From the NCBI GenBank assembly GCA_012798745.1, contig JAAZMQ010000139.1, forward strand, positions 1 to 9,104: 9,104 nt of DNA, written 5' to 3'. The notes beneath the pieces were generated by a model, which saw nothing but the letters and a program-made list of their open reading frames with translations, made no database searches and was not told where the DNA came from. This document shows positions 1-7,272 of the stretch, one piece after another (position 1 is the stretch's first letter; the number at the start of each line of letters is the position of its first letter). This DNA is from Bacteroidales bacterium (GTDB lineage: Bacteria > Bacteroidota > Bacteroidia > Bacteroidales > Dysgonomonadaceae). The position numbers were made by a program, and so were the translations under genes.

Positions 1-237
1 AAACCGGAACCGCTTTGCGCGGTTTATCGAAAAAGTTGCATGGAAACGTTTGCCGAATTCATTGAGAAAGGCTGCTACAAGGTGCTTGATGCCCTCGCTC
101 AGTTAGGTTATGCAGCAGTGAAGATTGACGAAACGACACCGTTTTACGACCATCACTTGTTCTTCAACCTGAATACCCTGCCCGATTACCATTATGTGCT
201 TCAATATATCGAAAATCGCAAGAAACGAGAATCCTAA
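1..237 (+). CDS. mobA: Molybdenum cofactor guanylyltransferase MobA, C-terminal fragment (5' end outside window)
   Basis: The frame is open from the left edge and ends in TAA at 235-237, giving the last 78 residues. Two patterns recall the C-terminal part of MobA. PLCAVYRKSC, near the start of the fragment, resembles the family's PLxALYR segment. HHLFFNLNTLPDY, about 25 residues from the end, resembles its conserved FFNxNTPxDY segment. MobA transfers GMP from GTP to molybdopterin in the cytoplasm, making the guanine-dinucleotide cofactor used by DMSO-reductase-superfamily enzymes. The GTP-binding N-terminus is not visible, so the call rests on the C-terminal motifs plus context: such an enzyme is encoded on the opposite strand in this window. 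An internal ATG at 40 is not a likely start, because the recognisable family sequence begins before it. A related NTP-transferase-fold protein is the main alternative. Confidence 0.75.
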   Translation, partial: KPEPLCAVYRKSCMETFAEFIEKGCYKVLDALAQLGYAAVKIDETTPFYDHHLFFNLNTLPDYHYVLQYIENRKKRES

Positions 238-258
238 AAAAGCACCGGCGAATGCTTT
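236..258 (-). terminator. Weak candidate terminator between convergent genes
   Basis: AAAGCA (239-244) and TGCTTT (253-258) form a 6-bp stem around an 8-nt loop. Read on the minus strand the hairpin runs into six T residues (241-236), as expected for an intrinsic terminator of the five-gene run whose last stop is at 372. Read on the plus strand the U tract is poor. The stem is short and AT-rich at its base and overlaps the mobA stop codon, so this is tentative. Confidence 0.3.
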
Positions 259-371
259 CTGTTTCTGTCCCCATCTCTATCTCATTGGCGGCAATTGGCG
301 CTAACTCCGGCAAGACCACTGTTTCGAGCGGGGGGTAGGTAAGGCAGTGTATGTGGGGACAATGGACAATT
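238..371. other. Intergenic region between convergent genes
   Basis: These 134 bp separate the stop codons of mobA and the membrane-NTPase gene. Apart from the weak hairpin at 236-258, I see an 8-bp inverted pair TGTCCCCA (266-273) / TGGGGACA (354-361) with arms 80 bp apart, and a tandem GGACAAT duplication (357-370). Neither makes a convincing functional element. No gene is supported; the open frames crossing this stretch run antisense into the neighbouring gene. Confidence 0.5.
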
Positions 372-2114
372 TTACTTCTCTCCTTCGAAATAGGCAATGA
401 TTTCGCTTGCCAATGTTTCAACTTTACATTCGGATACATTGTAAATTGCCGAAGGATGCAGATTCCATTTATCGATGACGTCATTCACAAATTCCAGTCG
501 TACCGACAGCACGATAAACAGCTGTTTTTCCAATGGAAGTGCGTTCAATTCGTCGTGCCAACCGCCACCTTCGAGTTCCAATTTACCGATTTCGTCAATC
601 ATCAACAAGTTTGCATTCATGGCTCGAGCAATGGCTTTTTGTCCTAATTCCAACCCGGCACAGTCAATCGAAAAAGCGCCGATTCGCAAGCCGGTATCTC
701 CGTTGTCTTTTCGCAAAAATGGCTGTTCTTCACAGGTTGCAACGTTTACTGCCCGATAACCGATGATCTCGCCGTTGTTGCGGATTTTTTTTGTGTAAAC
801 GCCTCCCACTTCAAATCCCCGCTTTTTCAATTCGTGTGCGGTTTCCGACAGAAAACGCGTTTTACCGCTTCCTTTTTCTCCTGTAACAATCGCAACCGTT
901 GCCTGTTGTCGCTGCCGTGTCCCGATTTCATGCATCCGGTATTCGGCATACGACATGAATTTTCGAATGATGTCGATGGGGTTACTGAAAATCGTTTTCA
1001 AGTTGGGCACCAACGCAATCATGTTGGGCAAACTTTCGGTTGACAAGTCAAGCGCGGTATAAAGCGAGAGAAGCGATTTTCGTTGGAACATTTTTTTGAT
1101 TTTCGGGCTATAAAGTTCGGTGCCGATGACGGAAAACCCAATTACGACGACAATGGCGCGTACATTCATTTCGATGCCGATCAGTGCTCCTTCACCTACC
1201 GATACCTCGCCTTGAAACTGCGAAAAAGCCACGGCTGCAATCACCGTAATAAGGAAAAACGAAATCCAGAGGTGCGGTCGCGCCAGACGGCGCAATGCTA
1301 CTTTGTAATGCATGATCCAGCTTGCAATAACGGCAATGCTCATGCCGAACCAATATCCGGCGGGAATGAAGTTGGCCGTGACAAGTACCGCACCGACAGC
1401 CAATAGGTCGAAAATCAGCCAAGTGGTGGAGAAAGGGAAATGCGAATATTTGGGGATTAGCGAGTGCCGGGTTTTGTTTTTATCGTCCATCGGTTGCGGC
1501 ATCAAATCGGCCGATTCGATTCGTTTTCCGATGGAAATGCCGGCAATGGCCGTACCCAGTCCCAACAAAATATAGATGATCAACAACCATACGATGGGGG
1601 CCCAAACCATATCGATATCGGTATGCAGTTGTTTTTGAGCATAGAGCATGATGCTTTCGTAGAGTTTCACCAAATTGTATCCATAAGCGATTACTTTGCT
1701 AATAATGGCCTGGACTAAATTCCAGGACATGGCCAGAATGGCGCCGATTGCCAATCCGATATGGTTTTTTCCGAACAAGCTGACCGACGCTTCGAGCAGG
1801 AGTGCTTCAGTGAAAATGGCAATCATCGGCCCAAAAATCACTGCACTGGGCGACATGGTTTTCAGCAAAGCACAGATTACGCCGGCACGCCAAAACAATC
1901 CCTTTTCTTTCCAACGGTAACTTGCCGATATGAGAATAATCAATCCGATGGCGGTAAGGATATGACCGCTGAGCGGCACCCTGAGGTTGTGCAGAAAACT
2001 GCCCCATACAATCTCCACCGATGCCCACATCGAACCAATGATGGATGCTTTGATCCATTGTTCATTCAGCGGTGCTTTTGCTGTTTCCGTCGTTTCCGTT
2101 GTTTTCACGTTCAT
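372..2114 (-). CDS. ECF-transporter-like membrane protein fused to a THEP1-type P-loop NTPase
   Basis: The 580-residue protein has three parts. Residues about 20-200 are hydrophobic, with several likely membrane spans (around 50-65, 73-110, 117-145, 170-195), and resemble ECF substrate-binding (S) components. Residues about 230-400 have at least four spans (231-250, 253-270, 281-299, 318-334) followed by an amphipathic stretch, recalling EcfT/CbiQ coupling proteins. Residues 405-580 form a soluble NTPase with Walker A GEKGSGKT (412-419) and Walker B LLMIDEIGKLEL (503-514). The latter, with FEVGGVYTKKIR (434-445), is typical of the THEP1/NTPase_1 family; no ABC signature LSGGQ is present. It starts 25 bp after the receptor stop and is last in the run. 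The P-loop assignment is secure; the S and T assignments are inference from topology and motif resemblance. I infer inner-membrane uptake of the receptor's ligand, possibly for Mo/W metabolism. Calling it simply a nucleoside-triphosphatase would ignore two thirds of the protein. Confidence 0.72.
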   Translation of the reverse strand: MNVKTTETTETAKAPLNEQWIKASIIGSMWASVEIVWGSFLHNLRVPLSGHILTAIGLIILISASYRWKEKGLFWRAGVICALLKTMSPSAVIFGPMIAIFTEALLLEASVSLFGKNHIGLAIGAILAMSWNLVQAIISKVIAYGYNLVKLYESIMLYAQKQLHTDIDMVWAPIVWLLIIYILLGLGTAIAGISIGKRIESADLMPQPMDDKNKTRHSLIPKYSHFPFSTTWLIFDLLAVGAVLVTANFIPAGYWFGMSIAVIASWIMHYKVALRRLARPHLWISFFLITVIAAVAFSQFQGEVSVGEGALIGIEMNVRAIVVVIGFSVIGTELYSPKIKKMFQRKSLLSLYTALDLSTESLPNMIALVPNLKTIFSNPIDIIRKFMSYAEYRMHEIGTRQRQQATVAIVTGEKGSGKTRFLSETAHELKKRGFEVGGVYTKKIRNNGEIIGYRAVNVATCEEQPFLRKDNGDTGLRIGAFSIDCAGLELGQKAIARAMNANLLMIDEIGKLELEGGGWHDELNALPLEKQLFIVLSVRLEFVNDVIDKWNLHPSAIYNVSECKVETLASEIIAYFEGEK

Positions 2115-2139
2115 CGGTTGGTGTAAAGGGTGAAGTTTT

Positions 2140-4104
2140 TTAATTCAATTGAAAAACCAGTTTGGTAAAATAGTTTCTTCCCGCTTCGGGATAACCTTCG
2201 GCATAGGCATAATTGGTGTCAAAAAGATTTTTCAGACCCATGTAAAGCGTCAAGTGTTTCCACGAAAGCGAGCCCTGCAGGTTGAACAAATGAAATTCGT
2301 CGGCCGTAATACCGTAGGAACGGCTGTATCGGCGAGAATAGTATTCATGGGTAATGCTTGCTTTTGCCCAACTTGCGGGTTGATACGACAAATTGCTCCA
2401 CACCTTATGTTTTGGAACATCCGTAAACCGTAGATCGGGGTCCGATATGTTTTTTTGAATGATAAAGGAATAGGAGGAAGTCAGATCGAGATTTTTCAGG
2501 ATCGTATAGTGCAAACTTGCATCACATCCCCTAAAACGGGCTTTCCCCGCATTCTGTATTTGTGTGAGATTTCCTTCAACATCGTTCACCAATTGAATAA
2601 CATCGTGCAAGCGAATAGAATACACCGAACCGTTGAATACCAGATTTTTCAGGATCTCGTATTGAAACGAAACATCGAAATGGGTGGCTTTCTCGGGTTG
2701 CAAATCGGGGTTGGGAAGCCCCTGCCCCATCTTGTACGAATACCGTTCCTTGAGAGTGGCGAACCGTGTTTTTCGCGCCACGTAGGCCGACATCGAAAAG
2801 TTGTCGGCGGCTGTCCAGTTGGCTGATAGTTGCGTATTTACCGCCTGATGTGAGTTTTCGGGAAACGCGGTTGTCCCTTCGTTTGTAACCTGATCTTCGG
2901 CTTTCAGACTTTTTTGTCGATTGTAGGATAATCCTCCGATCAACGACCATTTTTTGTTTATTATGTACCGATCGTCCAACCCTATGCTCCACACGAAATC
3001 GCTGTTGGTGAGCTGCGGACTTCCTTCGTTGTGCGATTTGTGTTCGTTTCGATTCATCTGAATCGAAAAATTCAATTGATTGTCGGCGATGGAGGTATTC
3101 GATAAAATCACATTCCCGCCAACGTTTCGATCGTTGTATATGCTGGTAAAAGCGTATTTCTTGTTCTGCGTAGTGTACGACTGATCGTCGTAGCTTTCCA
3201 TTACGTTGTAGAACTTATCGGCATAAATACTTGTCTTAATGTCGTTGTTCGTGTTTATGCTGTTTTTCGAAATAAAATACAGACTTTGCCTTTCCCACAC
3301 GGGCCATTGCCAAAATCGGGCAGATTGCTTGTCGTCACTGCCGCTGTATGGCGGGTTCCCTTTTGCGTTGTTCTGATATTGGTAGTTGAGGGTAAACTCC
3401 TGACCGGGGGCGACTAAGTATCCGATTTTCAGGTTTACTTTCTGAAAATCGGAGTACGAATTGTCTCTCCTTCTGCCGGACTGATACATAGTGGGTTGGT
3501 AGCTGTGCGATAGCGTAAAATAGTCGGTATGACGCTCGTAATAGCTTGCTTGGGCGAAGAATTTCTCCCTTCGGCTTCCTGCGTTTACTCCATATTCATA
3601 CGTGTTGCCACTCGCCAGACCGGTTATAGCCCGGACATTGATGTTGTCGGTAGGTTGAAAACTCACCAGATTGATGCTTCCGCCAATGGTGTTGGGTCCC
3701 AACGACATGGGTGTAAGACCTTTTGTAAGCGAAACCTGAGCATAATCGAACGTGGTGAGGTGTCCCAAATCGATGTCTCCGTCATAGGGCATCTGGAGGG
3801 GAATTCCGTCAACAAAAACGGGAATGCCGCGGATATCAAATCCACGCACCAGGATTGTCGGCTCGAAACGTCCGCCCATATTGGCATATATCACCGACGG
3901 GATCGATCGCAACGCTTCACTCACGTTCGTGTTGTTCATCTGCAGATTGAAATCTTGACTGACCGTATTATCCGATCTTGGTGCAAACACAATGACTTCA
4001 CCCAGTTGAAACGTATTTGAGATTTTGGTTGTGTCGATCTCTTCGGCCTTTGCAGAAAAAAACAGTAAACAGATAAACAGTACTGTCAGGTTTGCTCGTT
4101 TCAT
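2140..4104 (-). CDS. TonB-dependent outer-membrane receptor
   Basis: The 654-residue protein has a Sec signal peptide (1-20: KR, hydrophobic core, AKA cleavage site) and a TonB-box-like stretch GEVIVFAP (35-42). The plug domain covers about 45-155, with ILVRGFDIRG (84-93), VFVDGIP (96-102) and a GPNTIGGSINLVS end. A beta-barrel of roughly 500 residues follows, with many aromatic alternating strands, LQPEKATHFDVSFQYE, and a terminal GLKNLFDTNYAYAEGYPEAG region. Such receptors import scarce ligands across the outer membrane using TonB-ExbBD energy. The frame extends upstream to 4281, but that start would overlap the ferredoxin gene and put about 59 non-secretory residues before the signal peptide, so I chose the ATG at 4102-4104, 34 bp after the preceding stop. 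There is no N-terminal carboxypeptidase-like domain and no SusD partner, so a glycan SusC role is unlikely; a metal chelate or small cofactor fits better. The ligand is unknown. Confidence 0.93.
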   Translation of the reverse strand: MKRANLTVLFICLLFFSAKAEEIDTTKISNTFQLGEVIVFAPRSDNTVSQDFNLQMNNTNVSEALRSIPSVIYANMGGRFEPTILVRGFDIRGIPVFVDGIPLQMPYDGDIDLGHLTTFDYAQVSLTKGLTPMSLGPNTIGGSINLVSFQPTDNINVRAITGLASGNTYEYGVNAGSRREKFFAQASYYERHTDYFTLSHSYQPTMYQSGRRRDNSYSDFQKVNLKIGYLVAPGQEFTLNYQYQNNAKGNPPYSGSDDKQSARFWQWPVWERQSLYFISKNSINTNNDIKTSIYADKFYNVMESYDDQSYTTQNKKYAFTSIYNDRNVGGNVILSNTSIADNQLNFSIQMNRNEHKSHNEGSPQLTNSDFVWSIGLDDRYIINKKWSLIGGLSYNRQKSLKAEDQVTNEGTTAFPENSHQAVNTQLSANWTAADNFSMSAYVARKTRFATLKERYSYKMGQGLPNPDLQPEKATHFDVSFQYEILKNLVFNGSVYSIRLHDVIQLVNDVEGNLTQIQNAGKARFRGCDASLHYTILKNLDLTSSYSFIIQKNISDPDLRFTDVPKHKVWSNLSYQPASWAKASITHEYYSRRYSRSYGITADEFHLFNLQGSLSWKHLTLYMGLKNLFDTNYAYAEGYPEAGRNYFTKLVFQLN

Positions 4105-4138
4105 TATTTGGTTCGGTTTGTCATCGGCCTTACCCATG

Positions 4139-4831
4139 TTACCGAATAAAATCCAATCCGGTTCGTCTCGTTTTTTTCTTGGCGGGCGGAATGTAGTACA
4201 CGTTCGGATTTGTTCCCAGTTGCGGATGAAGTGTTTCAACGGGATTCTCGCGAATGAGTTGAGAAACATCACTGTCTTCATCGTTCAGATCGCCAAAATA
4301 GCGGGCTCTTTCGGGACAAACATCGATACAAAACGGATTCAGTCCCTGATCGATGAGTTCCACACAGAAGGTGCATTTTTCAACCACTCCCTGATAGCGG
4401 GGTGTTACCTCATCCGATCCCAACTGAACATCGCAATGTTCGTATCGAGGTTCTTCAATATTGGCAATCCGCACTCCATACGGACAAGCTTGAACACACG
4501 CCCTGCATCCGATGCATTTATCGTAATCGATCAAAACCAAATTGTCTTCTTCTCTCCGGTAAGAAGCTCCCGTTGGGCATACATCCACACAGATCGGATT
4601 TTCGCAATTCTGACAATTCAACGGAATGGAATAACGCATGGGGTGCTTGTACGTACCTCCGGCCGTATCGATATGATCGCCGCCAACCGTGATCACCCTG
4701 TTCCACCACAAACCATCGGCCAGATTGTTTTTTATTTTGCAACCTACCGCACAGGTTTGACATCCCACGCAACGGGTAAGGTCGATAACCATTCCCCAAC
4801 GTTTTTTCTTTTTCTTATCGTTATTTTCCAT
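4139..4831 (-). CDS. Four-cluster [4Fe-4S] electron-transfer subunit (DmsB/PsrB/NrfC type)
   Basis: The 230-residue protein carries sixteen cysteines in the four groups expected of this family: CxxCxxCxxxC (C21, 24, 27, 31), CxxCxxxxCxxxC (C73, 76, 81, 85), CxxCxxCxxxC (C106, 109, 112, 116) and CxxCx11CxxxC (C153, 156, 168, 172). All four [4Fe-4S] clusters should therefore form. It would carry electrons between the membrane anchor and the molybdopterin subunit encoded directly upstream. No signal peptide is present; the N-terminus is a lysine-rich stretch followed by WGMVIDLTRCVGC. I chose ATG 4829-4831, 5 bp after the catalytic-subunit stop. A second in-frame ATG at 4847-4849 would add MGKITA and overlap that gene by 13 bp; both have weak purine-rich sequences upstream, so the start is undecided. 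Confidence 0.94.
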   Translation of the reverse strand: MENNDKKKKKRWGMVIDLTRCVGCQTCAVGCKIKNNLADGLWWNRVITVGGDHIDTAGGTYKHPMRYSIPLNCQNCENPICVDVCPTGASYRREEDNLVLIDYDKCIGCRACVQACPYGVRIANIEEPRYEHCDVQLGSDEVTPRYQGVVEKCTFCVELIDQGLNPFCIDVCPERARYFGDLNDEDSDVSQLIRENPVETLHPQLGTNPNVYYIPPAKKKTRRTGLDFIR

Positions 4832-4836
4832 AGCTG

Positions 4837-7251
4837 TTATCTTTCCCATTTTTCAACTTCCACCAGGGCATCAAAAAACGACATGCCGTAGTGAACCGTA
4901 TTAATATGATTTTTTGTAAGTTCCTGATATCCTCCTTCTTTAAACTGATGACGCTGCCAACCTTTGGGAATGGCGGCTCCGCCGTCGTTGATGGAGTCGT
5001 CCACTATCAGGCGTACCACGCAATGGCCGCGATCATTGAATACGCGTACGTAATCGCCGTCCTTAAGCCCTCGTTTCTCGCTTTCGCGACGATTGAGATA
5101 AACCACCGGCTCGGGATCGATTTCACGCAGTGCGGCCACCTCATAAAATGTGGTGTGGACCCGCCACTTGGTGTGCAATGTACTCAGTGCCAACGGATAT
5201 TTTTTGATGAGTGGATTATCGAACCACGCTTCAGCCGGCGGTTCGAAATGCGGCAACGGATTATGTCCCTCGTTCACCGGCAATTGCAGTGCCGGCATAG
5301 TTTTCGGGTAAACGGTTGCCACTCCTTCGGAGTAAAATTCGGCACGACCGGTGCGGGTGTAAAACACGCCGTCGGCAAACGGAACGGAATGAGGATCGGA
5401 GAGTCGCGCGATGCCTTTTTCTCTGAATTCTTTCAGAATTTCCTCCTTCCTGTCCCCGAAAAGATTTCCCAGCACGTCGAGAATGCTTTCTATTTGGTCT
5501 TTGGCTTCTCCTTGGAAATATTCGCCATATCCCATTTTCTGCGCCAACAATTGGAATATCTCCCAATCGCCCTTGCTTTCGCCCATAGGTTCGATGGCTT
5601 TTTCCATCCGCATCACATACGGATGAAGTCCGCCGACGATATCGTCGTTTTCGAACCAGCTGGTGCAGGGCAGAAACAAGTCGGCATGACGCGCCGTATC
5701 GGTCATGACCATATCGATGCAGCAAATGAAATCGAGTTTCTCTTCACTGAACATCTCCTCGATCGTTACCTTTTGTTCGGCGTGATTGCTTACAACGTTT
5801 CCCGTAGTTAAAATCAATCCTTTGATAGGCCAGTCTTTCGAAACGGGTGTTTTGGCAGTTGGACCCGCAAGGGGATTGTCGGGATCTTTGGGTTCCCACA
5901 TATCGACTTTCCCGGTGAGAACGGCTTGCTGCAACAGCACGAAATTAAGCAGTTCGGCTTGCGTTCCCGATGGAGCTGTCCAAGGCCCCATCACAGCATC
6001 CGATATCGTATATTGTATGGCGCTTTGCCCCATTGTTCCGAGTGGAGATGCACCTTTTTTGCCGATTTGTCCGGTAATTACACCGAGCGTGGCAATACCT
6101 CTGCCCGCCTGGTCGGCATTGTCCCATCGATCTATTCCGAATCCGGGATATATGGTCGAAGGTGTATTGGTGGCATAAATTCGGGCTATTTCTATAATTT
6201 TTTCCGCCGGAACGGTTGTTATTCTTTCGGCTTCGGCAGGTTTGAATTTGTCTGCTTCGTCCTTCAGCATTTGTAAGGCGGTTTTCACCTGCAAGGTGTT
6301 GCCATTGTGCAGCTTAACGTCAAAAGTTCCCAGTAATTCGGGGCGGGTAACCGATTCGATCGGTTTGATTTCTCCCGATTCCGAATCCACAACCACATAT
6401 CCGGCTTGATCGCTTCCGTCGATATCGTTCTGCCGGAGGAACAATCCGTTGTCCTGACGCACGAGGAAAGGAGCTACCGTATGTTGAATACAGTAATCGC
6501 TGTCGATCAGGTTCTCTTCGATGATTACCTGTATCATCGACAGTGCAAGTACCGAATCCGATCCCGGTCTGATTCTGACCCATTCGTGCGATTTGGCGGC
6601 GGTCTCACTGTAACGGGGATCGATGCAAATCAGTTTTGCTCCGTTTTCCATTGCATCAAGCACAAAGTGCCAGTTATGCACCTGCGAATCGGTGATGTTC
6701 GTTCCCCAAAAGATAAGAGTTTTGGCATAGCTTAAATCTTTCGGTTCCGGCCCCAAAAAGAGGGATGCCATACCGCCTGCCAGATTGGCCACTACCTGCG
6801 ACATACCCGTAGGCATTCCGAAATCGACACCATCCACCACGATAGTTCCCTCAAAAAGGTTGGCAAAGCGTTTGATGGCACCGGGCATGCCGCCGTTGAT
6901 GGCGGCGTAGCTGCCCGACCAGGGAATAAATGCAACGGCTTTCGATCCGTATTTTTCGCGAATCCGGTTGAGATTGGTCGAGAGGATATCGATAGCCTCG
7001 TCCCAGGTAATCTGTTGGAATTTGTTTTCGCCGCGCTTGCCCACACGTTTCATCGGGTGAAGGATGCGCTCTTTGCTGTTGACGCGCTGTGGATGCGAAA
7101 GCCCACGCAGGCAAACGCGATTGTAGGAAGGATCAGGAAAAGGAGCAGCCGATGTTTGAACCAGTTTGCCATCACGAACATGTGCATATAAACGGCAGTT
7201 CATCCAACAGTTGGGAACACATGCCGAAAACTTTTTTATTTCTTTACTCAT
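4837..7251 (-). CDS. Molybdopterin-dependent oxidoreductase catalytic subunit (DMSO reductase superfamily)
   Basis: The 804-residue protein begins with a cysteine motif for the FS0 cluster, CX3CX3CX27C (C11, C15, C19, C47), followed by LRG. The Mo-bisPGD-binding core runs from about residue 60 to 530 (WDEAIDIL at 83-90, LIFWGTNITDSQ at 179-190, ICIDPRYSETA at 208-218, MTDTARHADLFLP at 516-528). The dinucleotide-binding C-terminal domain covers about 685-795. Length suits DmsA/PsrA/PhsA relatives. With the anchor upstream and the ferredoxin subunit downstream it forms a three-subunit quinone-linked complex. No twin-arginine signal is present, and an in-frame TAA (7270-7272) precedes the start, ruling out an extension. 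The expected Ser/Cys metal ligand is not evident near residues 140-151. Possible substrates include S- or N-oxides, sulfur compounds or oxyanions, and Mo versus W cannot be told apart; I assign no substrate. Confidence 0.95.
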   Translation of the reverse strand: MSKEIKKFSACVPNCWMNCRLYAHVRDGKLVQTSAAPFPDPSYNRVCLRGLSHPQRVNSKERILHPMKRVGKRGENKFQQITWDEAIDILSTNLNRIREKYGSKAVAFIPWSGSYAAINGGMPGAIKRFANLFEGTIVVDGVDFGMPTGMSQVVANLAGGMASLFLGPEPKDLSYAKTLIFWGTNITDSQVHNWHFVLDAMENGAKLICIDPRYSETAAKSHEWVRIRPGSDSVLALSMIQVIIEENLIDSDYCIQHTVAPFLVRQDNGLFLRQNDIDGSDQAGYVVVDSESGEIKPIESVTRPELLGTFDVKLHNGNTLQVKTALQMLKDEADKFKPAEAERITTVPAEKIIEIARIYATNTPSTIYPGFGIDRWDNADQAGRGIATLGVITGQIGKKGASPLGTMGQSAIQYTISDAVMGPWTAPSGTQAELLNFVLLQQAVLTGKVDMWEPKDPDNPLAGPTAKTPVSKDWPIKGLILTTGNVVSNHAEQKVTIEEMFSEEKLDFICCIDMVMTDTARHADLFLPCTSWFENDDIVGGLHPYVMRMEKAIEPMGESKGDWEIFQLLAQKMGYGEYFQGEAKDQIESILDVLGNLFGDRKEEILKEFREKGIARLSDPHSVPFADGVFYTRTGRAEFYSEGVATVYPKTMPALQLPVNEGHNPLPHFEPPAEAWFDNPLIKKYPLALSTLHTKWRVHTTFYEVAALREIDPEPVVYLNRRESEKRGLKDGDYVRVFNDRGHCVVRLIVDDSINDGGAAIPKGWQRHQFKEGGYQELTKNHINTVHYGMSFFDALVEVEKWER

Positions 7252-7272
7252 AATTGTAATTCTTTCATATTA

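Noticed and set aside
266..361. Inverted pair TGTCCCCA / TGGGGACA around the intergenic region
   Set aside because: The arms are only 8 bp and 80 bp apart, with no transposase, target duplication or other sign of a mobile element or attachment site.
164..484. Minus-strand open frame of 106 codons crossing the convergent intergenic region
   Set aside because: It overlaps both mobA and the NTPase 3' end in a different frame, and no motif supports it.
4105..4281. Upstream extension of the receptor to an earlier ATG at 4281
   Set aside because: It would overlap the ferredoxin gene by more than 140 bp and place a charged, non-secretory segment before a typical signal peptide.
4025..4891. Long plus-strand open frame of 288 codons
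   Set aside because: It lies antisense to the ferredoxin subunit and the receptor start, both of which have clear motifs. Its translation has no recognisable family pattern and it has no promoter or spacing of its own.
4891..5811. Long plus-strand open frame of 306 codons
   Set aside because: It is wholly antisense to the C-terminal half of the molybdopterin subunit gene, whose frame has strong family motifs there. Its composition looks like a reverse-strand shadow.
7249..7268. Six-codon frame (MKELQL) on the minus strand just before the catalytic subunit start
   Set aside because: It ends overlapping the ATG and could be read as translational coupling, but so short a frame is easily chance and the spacing from the anchor gene is already tight.
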